Positions 10,242-19,499 of a stretch of DNA of 64,000 nt are shown one piece after another. Every line of letters starts with the position of its first letter. Within the stretch, counting starts at the first letter, position 1. The position numbers and the translations under genes were made by a program. This DNA comes from Malaya genurostris. Its lineage: Eukaryota > Arthropoda > Insecta > Diptera > Culicidae. The stretch covers positions 105,421,128-105,485,127 of the forward strand of contig NC_080571.1 in the NCBI RefSeq assembly GCF_030247185.1. The letters are read 5' to 3'. The notes under the pieces are model-generated. The model was not told where the DNA came from. It did not search any database and worked only from the letters and a program-made list of their open reading frames with translations.

Positions 10242-11777
10242 CAAATACAAATTATAATACGGAGTACTCCGACAAATTTTCAAGGACCCTTTTTTCATCG
10301 TGCGGTACACTGTCATGATACACTGTCAGAGTGACGGTGTACCTTATTGAATTTTATATAAAACTGGCAACTCTGATGACTGGAAAATGATTCACCATAG
10401 TGACTGTTTATTATGCTCATAAACAAAGATGTTTAATTTTTCGAGATCGTGGAAAATCCGAAAGAATTTGAATGTAATTGAAGCTGCTTTTTGTGATTAC
10501 CATTGTTTGACTAAGAACCGATATGACTATCGACATCTGGAAGCACCCGGATTCAGTTTTGAAAACTGTCGCAGGTTAGTGTCGTCAGAGGAAACGCAAG
10601 ACTTTTATTTCTAACCTTGATGTTTTATAGAAATGCTCAACAATGCACCAACGATTTGTTCCGCCGAAAGCTATTTAAACTCGTGCTACTGAGAGACCAA
10701 TCGTGGAGGATAAAAACTGCGAAAATATTCACTACTTGACTAAAAACATGAACTACTGTGGTGCCGGAACAGCTGCTGACACGGAAATAACCACTCATAT
10801 GATATCGTCAAATTTAGAATTACACCGGTTAAATACTGGATGAACAGTCCCGATAGTTATTGCTAATACGATGTTGAAACCTTGGTTGAAACAGTTTTTG
10901 TTTCGCTATCAAGGTCATATTAGCGCTGCTTTGGTTTTAGGGGGTGTAGGTCATACGGGATCGTATATTTATTGTATTTATCCTCACGGATCGACAGATA
11001 AGCTGCCTTATGCTACAATGGGATCGGGCAGACTTGCAGCTATGTCCGTGTTCGAGTCTCGCTGGAAACCAGATATGGATGAAGAGGAGAGCAAAAAGTT
11101 GGTTCGTGAGGCAATTACTGCCGGAGTTTTCAACGATTTAGGATCCGGTTCTAACATTGATCTATGTGTGATTCGAAAGAATGATGCACAATATTTGAGG
11201 ACGTTCGAGTAAGCTACTAAAAAAGGTAGCCGTTCCCTCGCATATGACTACAACAACGGCAGTTCAACAGAGCAAGTGTTTCAACATTGATATTACCGAG
11301 GAATGCGAGCGCACTCTGATCTCTGATTTAATCGTTTATTATTTAACATATTAAAACGTGAATAAATACACAATTCCAGATATGCTACAACAACTTGTTG
11401 GATATTTGTCGATCACTTGTGGTCCAGAAGAATATCACACTGGCGTCAGTTATGAATATGGTTCTTCCATAAAAAAAAACAATATGAAACTTGGTAATGG
11501 AATAAATAAAATATCTCAAATCACCGAAGTTTTCGCTTTGAAATATAATTTATTTCATTCATAAATGTTTCCATCCGCTATTCGATAGCGACGCATTGTT
11601 TTCATGATAATAACTAGCATGCTTCGATGTCGTAGTGTTGCCAGAGATTTTCTTTTTCAACTTTTCTAAGCTGTCATGACGAAAAAGTAAAACATGCTAG
11701 GCTAAATTGATCATTCTGTGAACCAAACATTAGCGCTCCGAATTTATGGGACTTAGGGGTATTATTATTTGTATTTG
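10242..11777. mobile_element. Gene-capturing 7-bp-TSD TIR element ('Pack' type, 1536 bp)
   Basis: Same termini as 6001-7554 and 13365-13908: CAAATACAAATTATAATAC at the left, and a right end that inverts to CAAATACAAATAATAATAC. It is flanked by the exact 7-bp duplication GCCGAAC (10235-10241 and 11778-11784). The outer 190 bp on the left and about 140 bp on the right align with the 544-bp copy. The material between is foreign and includes a broken proteasome beta-7 gene fragment (10540-11330) in plus orientation. The borders of the captured segment fall roughly at 10430 and 11620. No transposase is encoded, so mobility would depend on an enzyme supplied elsewhere. Confidence 0.88.
10540..11330 (+). 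pseudogene. PSMB7: Proteasome subunit beta type-7 (PSMB7) pseudogene fragment
   Basis: The remnant starts with 'EAPGFSFENCRR', followed by a retained intron (10575-10630, gttagt...tatag) and 'NAQ'. It jumps to 'RATERPIVEDKNCENIHYLT' at 10682, then 'YCGAGTAADTEITTHMISSN', and from 10871 the long stretch with 'YPHGSTDKLPYATMGSG' and 'GVFNDLGSGSNIDLCVI'. These are hallmark blocks of the beta-2/trypsin-like proteasome subunit. The segment carrying the propeptide cleavage site and catalytic Thr (GTTIAG in the family) is deleted. In-frame stops occur at 10841-10843 (TGA) and 11210-11212 (TAA), and three or four residues are duplicated at 'KPWLK'. The retained intron shows it was copied from genomic DNA, not from mRNA. 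It lies wholly inside the TIR element and cannot make an active subunit. Confidence 0.9.
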
Positions 11778-11784
11778 GCCGAAC

Positions 11785-12405
11785 ATCAAGTTCGTAGCAA
11801 CTAAACAGTGTTGCTCGATGAGATTATTTTTGATCAAGGAGAGACCACTCAATTTCAAGCCGAATATTCTTCAGAGTGCCTGGTCGTGTCGTCTAGTACG
11901 ATCATGGATCATCAAATCGACTAATCAAAAGATCCTATAAAAAAGACGAAAACAAACAGTTACGTGTGATCTGCAAATAACATAACTTTTATTATAGTAT
12001 ATCGAATTTATTCGACAAAAAGTACACTTCAAAGGCATCTGCTTTGGCAAAATTAAGCAATGCATGTTATGTCTAATAAACTCTTGGAATCAATCCTCAA
12101 TTTAAACACTTTTAAGTTGTTAGTAGATTATATAGAATATTAGATGATTTTCCAAAGTTTATCCCAATATAAAAAAAGTAGTCAAAATATAATGAAATTC
12201 CATTTATCACTATTAATACATCTAACCGTTCAAAAGCGTATCTAAGCGTATTTTAGATTTGTTTACTTTTATGTTTCCTGTGTGAATTAAAAAGATATGC
12301 TCTTGCGCATTTTCGGGTAATTTTATCGTCTCATTTACTATTTCCAGTAGTGAAGGGTTGGAAACAATCTAAAATAAAGAAAACAATTAGTTTCACTCTT
12401 CCTTA
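11785..12405. other. AT-rich spacer, no gene seen
   Basis: Between two transposable elements. A 64-codon frame at 11746-11940 begins inside the neighbouring element and has no domain. Nothing else is recognisable. Confidence 0.4.
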
Positions 12406-12941
12406 CACTGATAAAAATTTGCACGATCGATTCATATGTAAATAGCACTTCAATTCAATATGCTTTTGCATTTCAATAGATAACAAATGCGATTTGTTTG
12501 GAGATTTCATGTGCAAATTCATCAAGATGCGAAATTGCATGAACAATAATCCACTTAGCTTTGATGTGTTTTTCCTTTGGATGTGATTGTTTTGCTATTG
12601 AATCGAACTACATGTGTTAAACACTTCATTTTCTAGTGGGAATGAGTATAGCACAAATGTATGTGCAAAACACTTGAATCGGTCAACACTGTTTCAATTG
12701 AAATCTATGTGGAAAACAATGTGACATTCACATGAAATGCATGTAGAATCTAGAGGTAACGATACATCTGATCATTTTTATGTGCATTTCATATAAACGT
12801 ATTATAACTTCCACTTAATATCAACAGTTTTTACACACATTTTTTTAGTTAAGTGTAGTTTTCATGAATTCCATGTGTTCCACAAGCAGTGATAGATCAA
12901 ATGCATTGCACATGATGCTAGCGGGCACATTATTTTCAGTG
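12406..12941. mobile_element. TA-flanked MITE with CACTGAAAATAATGTGC-type termini (536 bp)
   Basis: Left end CACTGATAAAAATTTGCAC; the right end inverts to CACTGAAAATAATGTGC. TA dinucleotides flank it at 12404-12405 and 12942-12943. The interior is rich in 'catgtg', 'tgtgcaaaac' and 'cacatg' words in both orientations. A TA duplication suggests mobilisation by a Tc1/mariner-type enzyme, but TA flanks are weak evidence in AT-rich DNA. Confidence 0.6.
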
Positions 12942-13364
12942 TACTAGCAATTGAAGTATCGCCCTGGTTGTTGGCATGGAGCACGGAAGGCGAAACTTAC
13001 GTAAACAAATGGAATGACAGTTTCGCCCTCTATAAATCTAAGTATTACTAAGAATAAGATTTTTGTAGAATCCGTATTTTGAGGCAAAATTGTAGGATTT
13101 TGAAGCATTTATTGGTACGAGAGAGTAGAGTGCCTCTGACCAGAATGACGACATCTCATCCGTAATGTTGGCAGTTTCGTTAGCTGTACATTGTATTTGA
13201 CAGGTCGTTTGCTCGTTTGGAACAAAGCTGTCATTCCAAACGAACATTCATGAATTCTTACTCGACTACTCGATTTTTCAATGCTCGATCGGTGCTAGTG
13301 CTAGTGCTAGAATTTTCGCCTGAGTTGGGTGCTCGATCAACCCGATTGACAGTGATAGTATAAA

Positions 13365-13908
13365 CAAATACAAATTATAATACGGAGTACTCCGACAAAT
13401 TTTCAAGGACACATTTTGCATCGTGCGGTACATTGTCATGATACACTGTCAGAGTGACAATGTACTTTAACGAATTTTCTATAAAACTAGCAACACTGAA
13501 GGGTAAGAACAAGTTCACTATAGTTACTGTTTATTATAGTGAAAAATATGTAAATATATTACTTACATATTTTGAACCTTAGGAAAACTATGAAGCGAAA
13601 TTTCGGACGACCCTGTTCGTGTGTCACATCCCTCTACTAAGCAACTTCTCACCATTTCGAAAGCTTCTCGGTTTATTAGCCGGCGATATTTAGACTGATT
13701 GTTGCAATTTAATACAGCAACGATAAACAAACAAGTTTATTTTGCACCGTAGCAACTAGCATAAAGCGTTGCCAGAAACGATCTCCTTTCACATTTTCAC
13801 GCTATCGCAACGAAAGGGAGATATTTGCTAGGCTTACTTGTTCATGCTGTGAACCAAACATTGGCGATTCGTTTATATGGGACTTAGGGGTATTATTATT
13901 TGTATTTG
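13365..13908. mobile_element. 7-bp-TSD TIR element, short copy (544 bp)
   Basis: Termini CAAATACAAATTATAATAC and its partner at the right end, flanked by the exact duplication GTATAAA (13358-13364 and 13909-13915). The homologous uninterrupted site in copy 1 reads 'agtgacattataaatgtc' (near 5141-5158), which shows directly that one copy of the 7 bp was present before insertion. It represents the family without captured gene sequence. Short frames in it are not convincing. Confidence 0.88.
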
Positions 13909-14233
13909 GTATAAATGTCGTTAAGTTTTCGCTCATTTTACGAATGTGTTAGTGTAAAAGTTAAGCAACTCACGCCATTTTACACTCCAGCTAGAGGAAA
14001 GGATAATGTTGACTTTTTGGTTGATTTCCAGTGAATTCCAACAATTTATGGTTTAATTTTAAAAGAACTGGTTGTTTATTAGTTCTGTATATCCGAAAAA
14101 CTTGAAGATTTAAGTTAAAATATATCAGTTATGTAATTTTTTGATTTAGAAATAAACTGAAAATCAGCTCAGAAGCAAAAAACGAGAAAGAATAAGGAGA
14201 AAACGAATTGACAATTCAGTCCGCATCTTCTTA

Positions 14234-14978
14234 TACCATGTTCACATTAGCGCTGATATCACTTGATATACCGAGATTATATGCATATCATGTCGAAGTG
14301 TTCACATATGATCGAAATGATATCGCTTGACAATCAAGTTGTCATATAGAATGTTCCCATTAGAAGTAAGATAAATAATATTGCTTTTCTCTCCTAAAAT
14401 TCAATCAATAATTGAAGTCTCGCATTTATTGGTCTCCGAACGCCAATATTCGTTGATAAAATCAAAATTATAATGATTGTTTATTGTCACTCTCAAAGTG
14501 ACGTTCATAAATCTCGGTTGATTTTTCAATAGGGCGTATATGCAAGTGACAGTTTCTCTTTAATCACTCTCTCTTTCGATTATTGTGATGTGGTTAAAAA
14601 GATTTTCTTTGATATCACTATTCTGTTTGAAAGTCGAAAGTTTCGGGTATCATTTCATGCAGAGTTGAGTGATAAACGTGAAAACTGCTTGGTAATTAAT
14701 AGAAGAGAAAGTAAACAAAGAGAAACTGTCACTTGCTTATATGTCCTTTTAAAAAATTAACCGAGAAATGAGTGCGCTCAATGCCATTATCCGTGTTGCT
14801 AGTTGCGTTTTTGACAACTCGAAATGATATCGTACATGATATCCCGGATATCATGCTAAAATGGTGATACGCGTTGACATCAAATTCTATGGGATGTCAA
14901 GTGATATCGCACATGATATCATCGGATATCAAGTATATCCCAATATCACTTGATATCAGCGCTAATGTGAACATACTA
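14234..14978. mobile_element. TIR element with TTA duplication (745 bp)
   Basis: The left end TACCATGTTCACATTAGCGC and the right end, which inverts to TAGTATGTTCACATTAGCGC, match over 20 bp apart from two positions. Flanks are TTA at 14231-14233 and 14979-14981. It interrupts 'cgcatcttctcactc', which is continuous at 5488 and (inverted) near 16840. Subterminal regions hold many 'gatatca' palindromes. The 3-bp TTA duplication suggests a PIF/Harbinger-type element. It contains the smaller MITE at 14513-14765; without that it would be about 490 bp. Confidence 0.8.
14513..14765. mobile_element. 253-bp MITE with AAAT duplication, nested
   Basis: It starts CTCGGTTGATTTTTC and ends with AAATTAACCGAG. 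The outer 48 bp on each side form an inverted repeat around 'agtgacagtttctcttt'. The flank is AAAT on both sides (14509-14512 and 14766-14769). A 255-bp sister copy is at 32227-32481 with AATT on both sides, so a 4-bp A/T-rich duplication is likely. Diverged relatives occur at 4313 and 8120. The superfamily is not assigned. Confidence 0.75.
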
Positions 14979-15367
14979 TTACTCACTCTTCCGACAGATT
15001 TCCAAATCAACCGATTGTAGGCGAAATTCATTCGGAACCGGTTGTTGCACTGGAGGTGAAATTTATTCGGAATTCCACATGATTTCCCATGGAATTCCGA
15101 ATGAAAATTTCTCGCCGATTCGGATTTGATTCGAAATTCATTCGGATCTGACAATGTGGGGTTTGACTGGGAATAGATGAAAATGTTTTTAAATTGGACA
15201 ATTTTCTGACAGCGTGTAAAAAATTGTAATTTTGACCTGACGGTTCGAAGACTGGCATCTCTGCTACACAATTTTTAACCGGTTCCAACATTTTGTATTG
15301 TGTCAACAAAATTTTCTTTCTATTCAATTTGTTAATCAATTATCATAGACGCTATTATTTTTCTACA

Positions 15368-15924
15368 ATGGATGAAGATGTGGAATTTCGTGATATGATT
15401 TTTAAAAAGCTTGAAGAAAACGGATCTCTGTTAGACATTAAGGTAAGAAAATTGCACTTTCATAACTTTCTTTTTTAACCAATAACCGGAATAATATATG
15501 TTAGGCAAAATTGCGTGCTCATTTATACGACGTAATTGAAAATGATGGTAAACTATCCGAAGATAATGACAACGAAATCACCTACAACTGTGACAAGTCG
15601 GAAGTGGATGAACAAACAGATGATTTGAAAGAACAGAATACCGACAATCGTACCTTATCCTTGAGCTTAGTGCTGGATTTGCTAGACTGTTTGAATTTGG
15701 CCTATAGTAAACGGGTACTAATAGCGGAGTCTGGTATTAAAAATTCGTTCGCGAGAGATCGGCTACGAAAAGAAATCCTGCAGGAACAAACAGAGGAGAA
15801 ATGCGAATATAGTAAAGACAAGAGAGAAGCAATTTTATACGAATTTTTGGACCAACATCGAGCTCGGTCTCCATGTGCCAGTAAACTAGTAGAACCTATT
15901 ATCGAAGACAATGCGACAATCTAA
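15368..15924 (+). CDS. LisH-domain CEP20/FGFR1OP-like centrosomal protein
   Basis: Two exons (15368-15442 and 15505-15924; intron gtaaga...gttag, phase 0) encode 164 residues. Residues 5-36 read 'EFRDMIFKKLEENGSLLDIK' followed by 'AKLRAHLYDVIE', the TOF-type helix pair at the N-terminus of FGFR1OP, CEP20 (FOPNL) and OFD1. An acidic linker follows, then a LisH motif near residues 85-113 ending 'SKRVLIAESG', as in CEP20. The length is close to CEP20 (about 174). In that family the N-terminal pair dimerises and acts at centrosomes, centriolar satellites and cilia; the role here is inferred. It is convergent with Tim13, with only 150 bp between stop codons. The name is from remembered motifs. An OFD1-like or a FOP-like paralogue cannot be excluded. 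Confidence 0.75.
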
Positions 15925-16074
15925 CAAATACTGAGTCGTTATCGTAACAGAGACATTCCCAGAATTTAGGCTTCATATGTGTAAGTTTTAATTATGAATT
16001 TTATCCTAAGTTGCTTTACATATTTTGAATGTATTTTTGGTAAATATTATTCCTATCAATAGTTTTGTATTGAT

Positions 16075-16457
16075 CTATCCTTTGTATTGCTCTTTTTGAA
16101 TACGTTGGGTATAAGTTCGAGATACTAGATTCCATGAATCCATATACCTGTCCATACACATTGCGATGCATTTCTTAAATAAAACTGCGTTAGGTCTTTA
16201 TTCACTTGAATTAAAAGTATGTTACCTGTTCTGATCCATCTAGTTCAGTTCCTGGTTTTGAAATGCATTTTTTGAAGCACTTTTCTGTCATTTTCTAAAA
16301 GATTATCGTGAAGCAACGGTTAGATAAAATGTTAGAAAAATATATTAGCACATACCGAGAGCAGTTCTTGTGCATTGGCAAGTGCTATCTGCTGCTTCAC
16401 CTGGCTCATCAACTCATCTTTTTGTACCGATGACAAATTATCCAGAGACATTTCCAT
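16075..16457 (-). CDS. Tim13: Mitochondrial import chaperone Tim13
   Basis: Three short exons on the minus strand (16457-16356, 16294-16226, 16173-16075) join in phase 0 into 89 residues. The sequence includes 'QVKQQIALANAQELLS' and the twin CX3C motifs CFKKC (exon 2) and CIAMC (exon 3), with 'KPGTELDGSEQ' between them and 'MDRYMDSWNLVSRTY' after. These define the small Tim family, and the flanking sequence is specific for Tim13. In the intermembrane space Tim13 forms a hexamer with Tim8 that escorts hydrophobic precursors such as Tim23 to the inner membrane. The cysteines form two intramolecular disulphides after Mia40-dependent import. All splice sites are GT-AG. ATGs at 16457 and 16451 are both possible starts. 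Each exon is too short to stand out as a long open frame. Confidence 0.95.
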
Positions 16458-16675
16458 CTGATGCTTGACTCGACAAACTTTATTTAATATTTTCCGATTT
16501 TAAGGTGGTACAATTCTCATGTAAATGCCTGCGTTGGATTGTGTAATCGAAGTATATAATGAAGCGAACCATGCGACTGACTCTACAAACAGTAACAAAT
16601 GTCATTTCTGCATGTGTGCATCAAATGACATTTAAAAATTGGGTTTCGAAAGTGTTGTCAGTTCAAAGATTATCA

Positions 16676-16920
16676 TTATCAGATCCGAATAAATTCGGAA
16701 TCGTCGAGAAATTTTCATTCGGAATTTCATGTGGAAATCATGTGGAATTCCGAATAAATTCCATCTCCAGTGCAACAAGCGATTTCAAATGAATTTCGCC
16801 TACAACCGGCTGATTCGGAAATCTGTCGGAATTGAGTGAGAAGATGCGGACTGAATTTTCAATTCGTTTTCTTCTTCTTTCCCTAGCACTGAAAAATCGA
16901 ATAGTCGAGTAAGATTTCAT
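16676..16920. mobile_element. Internally deleted, inverted copy 3 of the 655-bp TIR element
   Basis: In reverse orientation it runs from 'cttactcgactattcgatt' and 'cagtgctag' straight to 'acgaattgaaaattcagt' and the 'attcggaat' block, so about 400 bp of the middle are missing relative to 5019-5673. Ends are not intact. This is the usual way a shorter non-autonomous derivative arises. Confidence 0.6.
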
Positions 16921-16925
16921 TAGTT

Positions 16926-18154
16926 GCCTGATTTATCTGGCAAATGCCAGATTTTGCTCGCTTCGCCAGACACTCTAGCTGAGCAGATCTTTTGCCAATT
17001 TTTTTAAATTTTCCCAGATTTTCCTAGATTTTATCAGATATCACCAGATCTTTACGGGGTTTTGGTCCGTATACGATAGGTGGTAAGACCCTTTTTTTGC
17101 TCACTGAAAATGAAGCCCGGTCAAAATTTCCTTGTATATAGTAACACCCAAAAATGTTTTGAGTCAGACAGATTTTTGGAAAAATGACCTGGCAACGCTG
17201 TTATTAGTACAGTCGAAATTTGTATACACTTGAAATTATTTCTACCTATTTTTTTAGGTGAAATCACTCATTGTCGAGCTCTTCTATAAGCTACCCAAAA
17301 TTAGGTCGTTAACTTTAAGTTGATCGGTAAAAATAGGTAGCGTGATTTGTTATGGCATAACACTTGTACTAAACTGACATTTACCTAAATTTTGAGGTCA
17401 TCACTCGTTACCCAAAAATTGGGGAGATGCACTTTAGTTGATTTTGGGTAGGCTTTGACCCAAAATAGCGTCTGGTAAGAGTGTAGAGCTTTCATTACAA
17501 ACAAAATTTCATTGCAAACAAACATCATTTGTTATTCGGCTGAAGTACGCTTCACACGTCGGAATTTGTATAGTGGGAACTAGAGTGACTATAACCAGAG
17601 TGACAACAGCTGTTCGTTTATAATGACAACTTTCCAAACGAGTAAACGATTTGTCAAATACAAAACCTCTTAGAAAAAAAACCGATCAACGGTGGTCTTT
17701 CGTTGGTCCAATTTGTTGTATCGTTCGTCCAATCAACGTCCAATTAACAAATACTTAAAATAGCGAAAATCATAACTATTTGCAAGATATAAGACGGATT
17801 CGTTTGACTGCCATTGCTGATGGAGAAGATTTATAAATAGATTTAGATTTAGAAAAATAAAATAGGAAGTATATCATGAAATCGCAACTGCAAAACTACA
17901 CAACACTACAAAACACTACAAGCTTTAGATTATGTTCGCAGTAGACTGCTACTTCCCGAACTTGTTACTCATATAAATCTATTGAATTTATAGAAATCTG
18001 TAAATTATCATATAAATCTATTGAATTTATAGAAACCGATAAGTTATTGTAAGAGAGTCGACTCAAAATTTACTAATTCTCGTGCACCATAAAGCAATTG
18101 CATTACTGATTGTTTGTTTACATTGCAATCAGCTGATTTTGAAGTTCCGATTTT
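16926..18154. other. Repeat-rich spacer between Tim13 and a hAT-like element
   Basis: It holds a 'cagattttcctagatttt'-rich stretch (16935-17210) bounded by 'gttgcctg' and 'ctggcaacgctg', perhaps an old hAT-like element but without a clear TSD. Next is a block with 'acccaaaattaggt' and 'acccaaaaattgggg' (17224-17485), and then 'cttagaaaaaaaaccgatc' (17668-17750) related to the 4575 MITE. A near-duplicate 'catataaatctattgaattt' occurs at 17969 and 18009. No gene seen. Confidence 0.4.
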
Positions 18155-18162
18155 GATCTCAT

Positions 18163-19210
18163 TAGGGATGGGTATCGAGAGGTAAAGTATCGATACTTGA
18201 TATCGCGATACCGTTTTGTAATTTCAGGTATCGGTATCGATACTATAGGAAGAAGTATCGATACTTATTATCGGTATCGGTATCGATCGAAAATGCAAGC
18301 TAGGCCGATTTTGATTAAACTAGTCTTCAAATAATGACCTCCCCAAAGATCCAAAACGCTGTTGATTGGTTTTGAGATCCTTTGTTCACCTTTTGAGTTA
18401 CAAACAATTTCAGTTATTTGAGAATATCTTTTGCAATTGATCAAGAACTCTTTTATATTTCAATACCTCGCGAGAATACCTTTCCAACGAGATATAGATG
18501 AGTTTTATCAAACAAGTTCGCGCTTGCGGAGTTATTAAAAACGGTATCATCTCACTTCTTAGTTGATTGAGTCTGTTTCTTCTATGAAAACCAAAATTCG
18601 TTATCCAAACTGGATAAGAACACTCATTGAAAGTGAAAGTGAAAGACGTCAAACGACAACTTTTGTCGTACATTATCCTACTGGCTAATGAAAATAGGCG
18701 TACGGATGGTACTGAGGTCCCCAATACTGAAGTATTTTTTTGCTAATTGATATTAATGAGAAAACTGATGGCAAATCGATTCCCATGTATGCAGAGGGTT
18801 GCAAGTTCTTGGTACCTGGTTTCTGTTAAAAAAAACTTCATTCAAATTATATGTTTTAATAGTTAGGTCGATTATTTTAAATTATATGCTCTTACAGAAC
18901 TTCGATACATACTTACATCAGAAATCATTCGAACAATGGGAATGATCTTACTAAGAGTTGTATACTTTTCTTTGGACATTTCTTTGGTTGCCAGACAGAA
19001 TGGGCGCTTTTGGTGTCGCTGGTTGCTCTTTGATTGACTATTAGAGTAAGATCTAGATAATGTTTACTTTAAGCTAGTATCGACAGGTATCGACCATGAA
19101 AATATCGATACCACGCGATACCACTTTGCACGGTATCGATCCTAAAAAATCGATACTTTAGGCTTAAGTATCGATACCTTGAAGTATCGCAGTATCGATA
19201 CCCATCCCTA
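18163..19210. mobile_element. hAT-like element with TAGGGATGGGTATCGA termini (1048 bp)
   Basis: The left end TAGGGATGGGTATCGA matches the inverted right end TAGGGATGGGTATCGATAC, and an exact 8-bp duplication GATCTCAT flanks it (18155-18162 and 19211-19218). Both subterminal regions are filled with 'tatcgatac' palindromes (18180-18295 and 19075-19200). These are hAT hallmarks. The interior has a 104-codon minus-strand frame (18410-18724) with no transposase motif that I recognise. The element sits between Tim13 and Sbp2, about 290 bp before the Sbp2 start codon. Confidence 0.88.
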
Positions 19211-19499
19211 GATCTCATCAAGGTGGCGTCGTGACAGCAGGCCGGTCCCAGACAGCAATATCGGTTATCCCCTCGGATATCATCTTTAGCACAACGCTAC
19301 ATGTCATTTGACGAAGCAATCGGAAACGAAACAAAAATTTAATCGATTTTGTTTACCACCGAGCCCAACAATTCATGAGTGTCTGAACCACTTTTGAGCT
19401 AACAGTTTTTTTCAAATTCATTAGAATTTACATAAAAGCTGTATTAAATCAGTAACGAAATGTCGTAATTCATAACAGTTATAGTGCATCGAACGAACT

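Larger units (their letters stand above)
13249..15160. mobile_element. Copy 2 of the 655-bp TIR element, split by nested insertions
   Basis: The blocks of 5019-5673 occur here in the same order: 'tgaattcttactcgact', 'cgcctgagttgg', 'gctcattttacgaatgtgtt', 'ccagctagagga', 'tctgtatatccgaaaaac', 'acaattcagtccgcatcttct', then the 'attcggaat' block to 15160. The series is broken by two elements, at 13365-13908 and 14234-14978, the latter containing a third (14513-14765). Removing them restores about 630 bp. The left terminus CCCACATTATC is missing, so the copy is truncated. 12942-13248 shows nothing recognisable. Confidence 0.75.

Noticed and set aside
10871..11212. 113-codon frame as a functional proteasome beta-7 gene
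   Set aside because: The same protein continues upstream past an in-frame TGA and lacks the catalytic Thr segment; downstream similarity continues past the TAA. It lies inside a TIR element. It is a pseudogene.
16935..17215. Possible hAT element bounded by 'gttgcctg' and 'ctggcaacgctg'
   Set aside because: Termini match poorly and no 8-bp duplication could be found at either border.
18410..18724. 104-codon frame inside the hAT-like element as a transposase
   Set aside because: No hAT dimerisation or RNase-H-like motif is visible, and the length is far too short.
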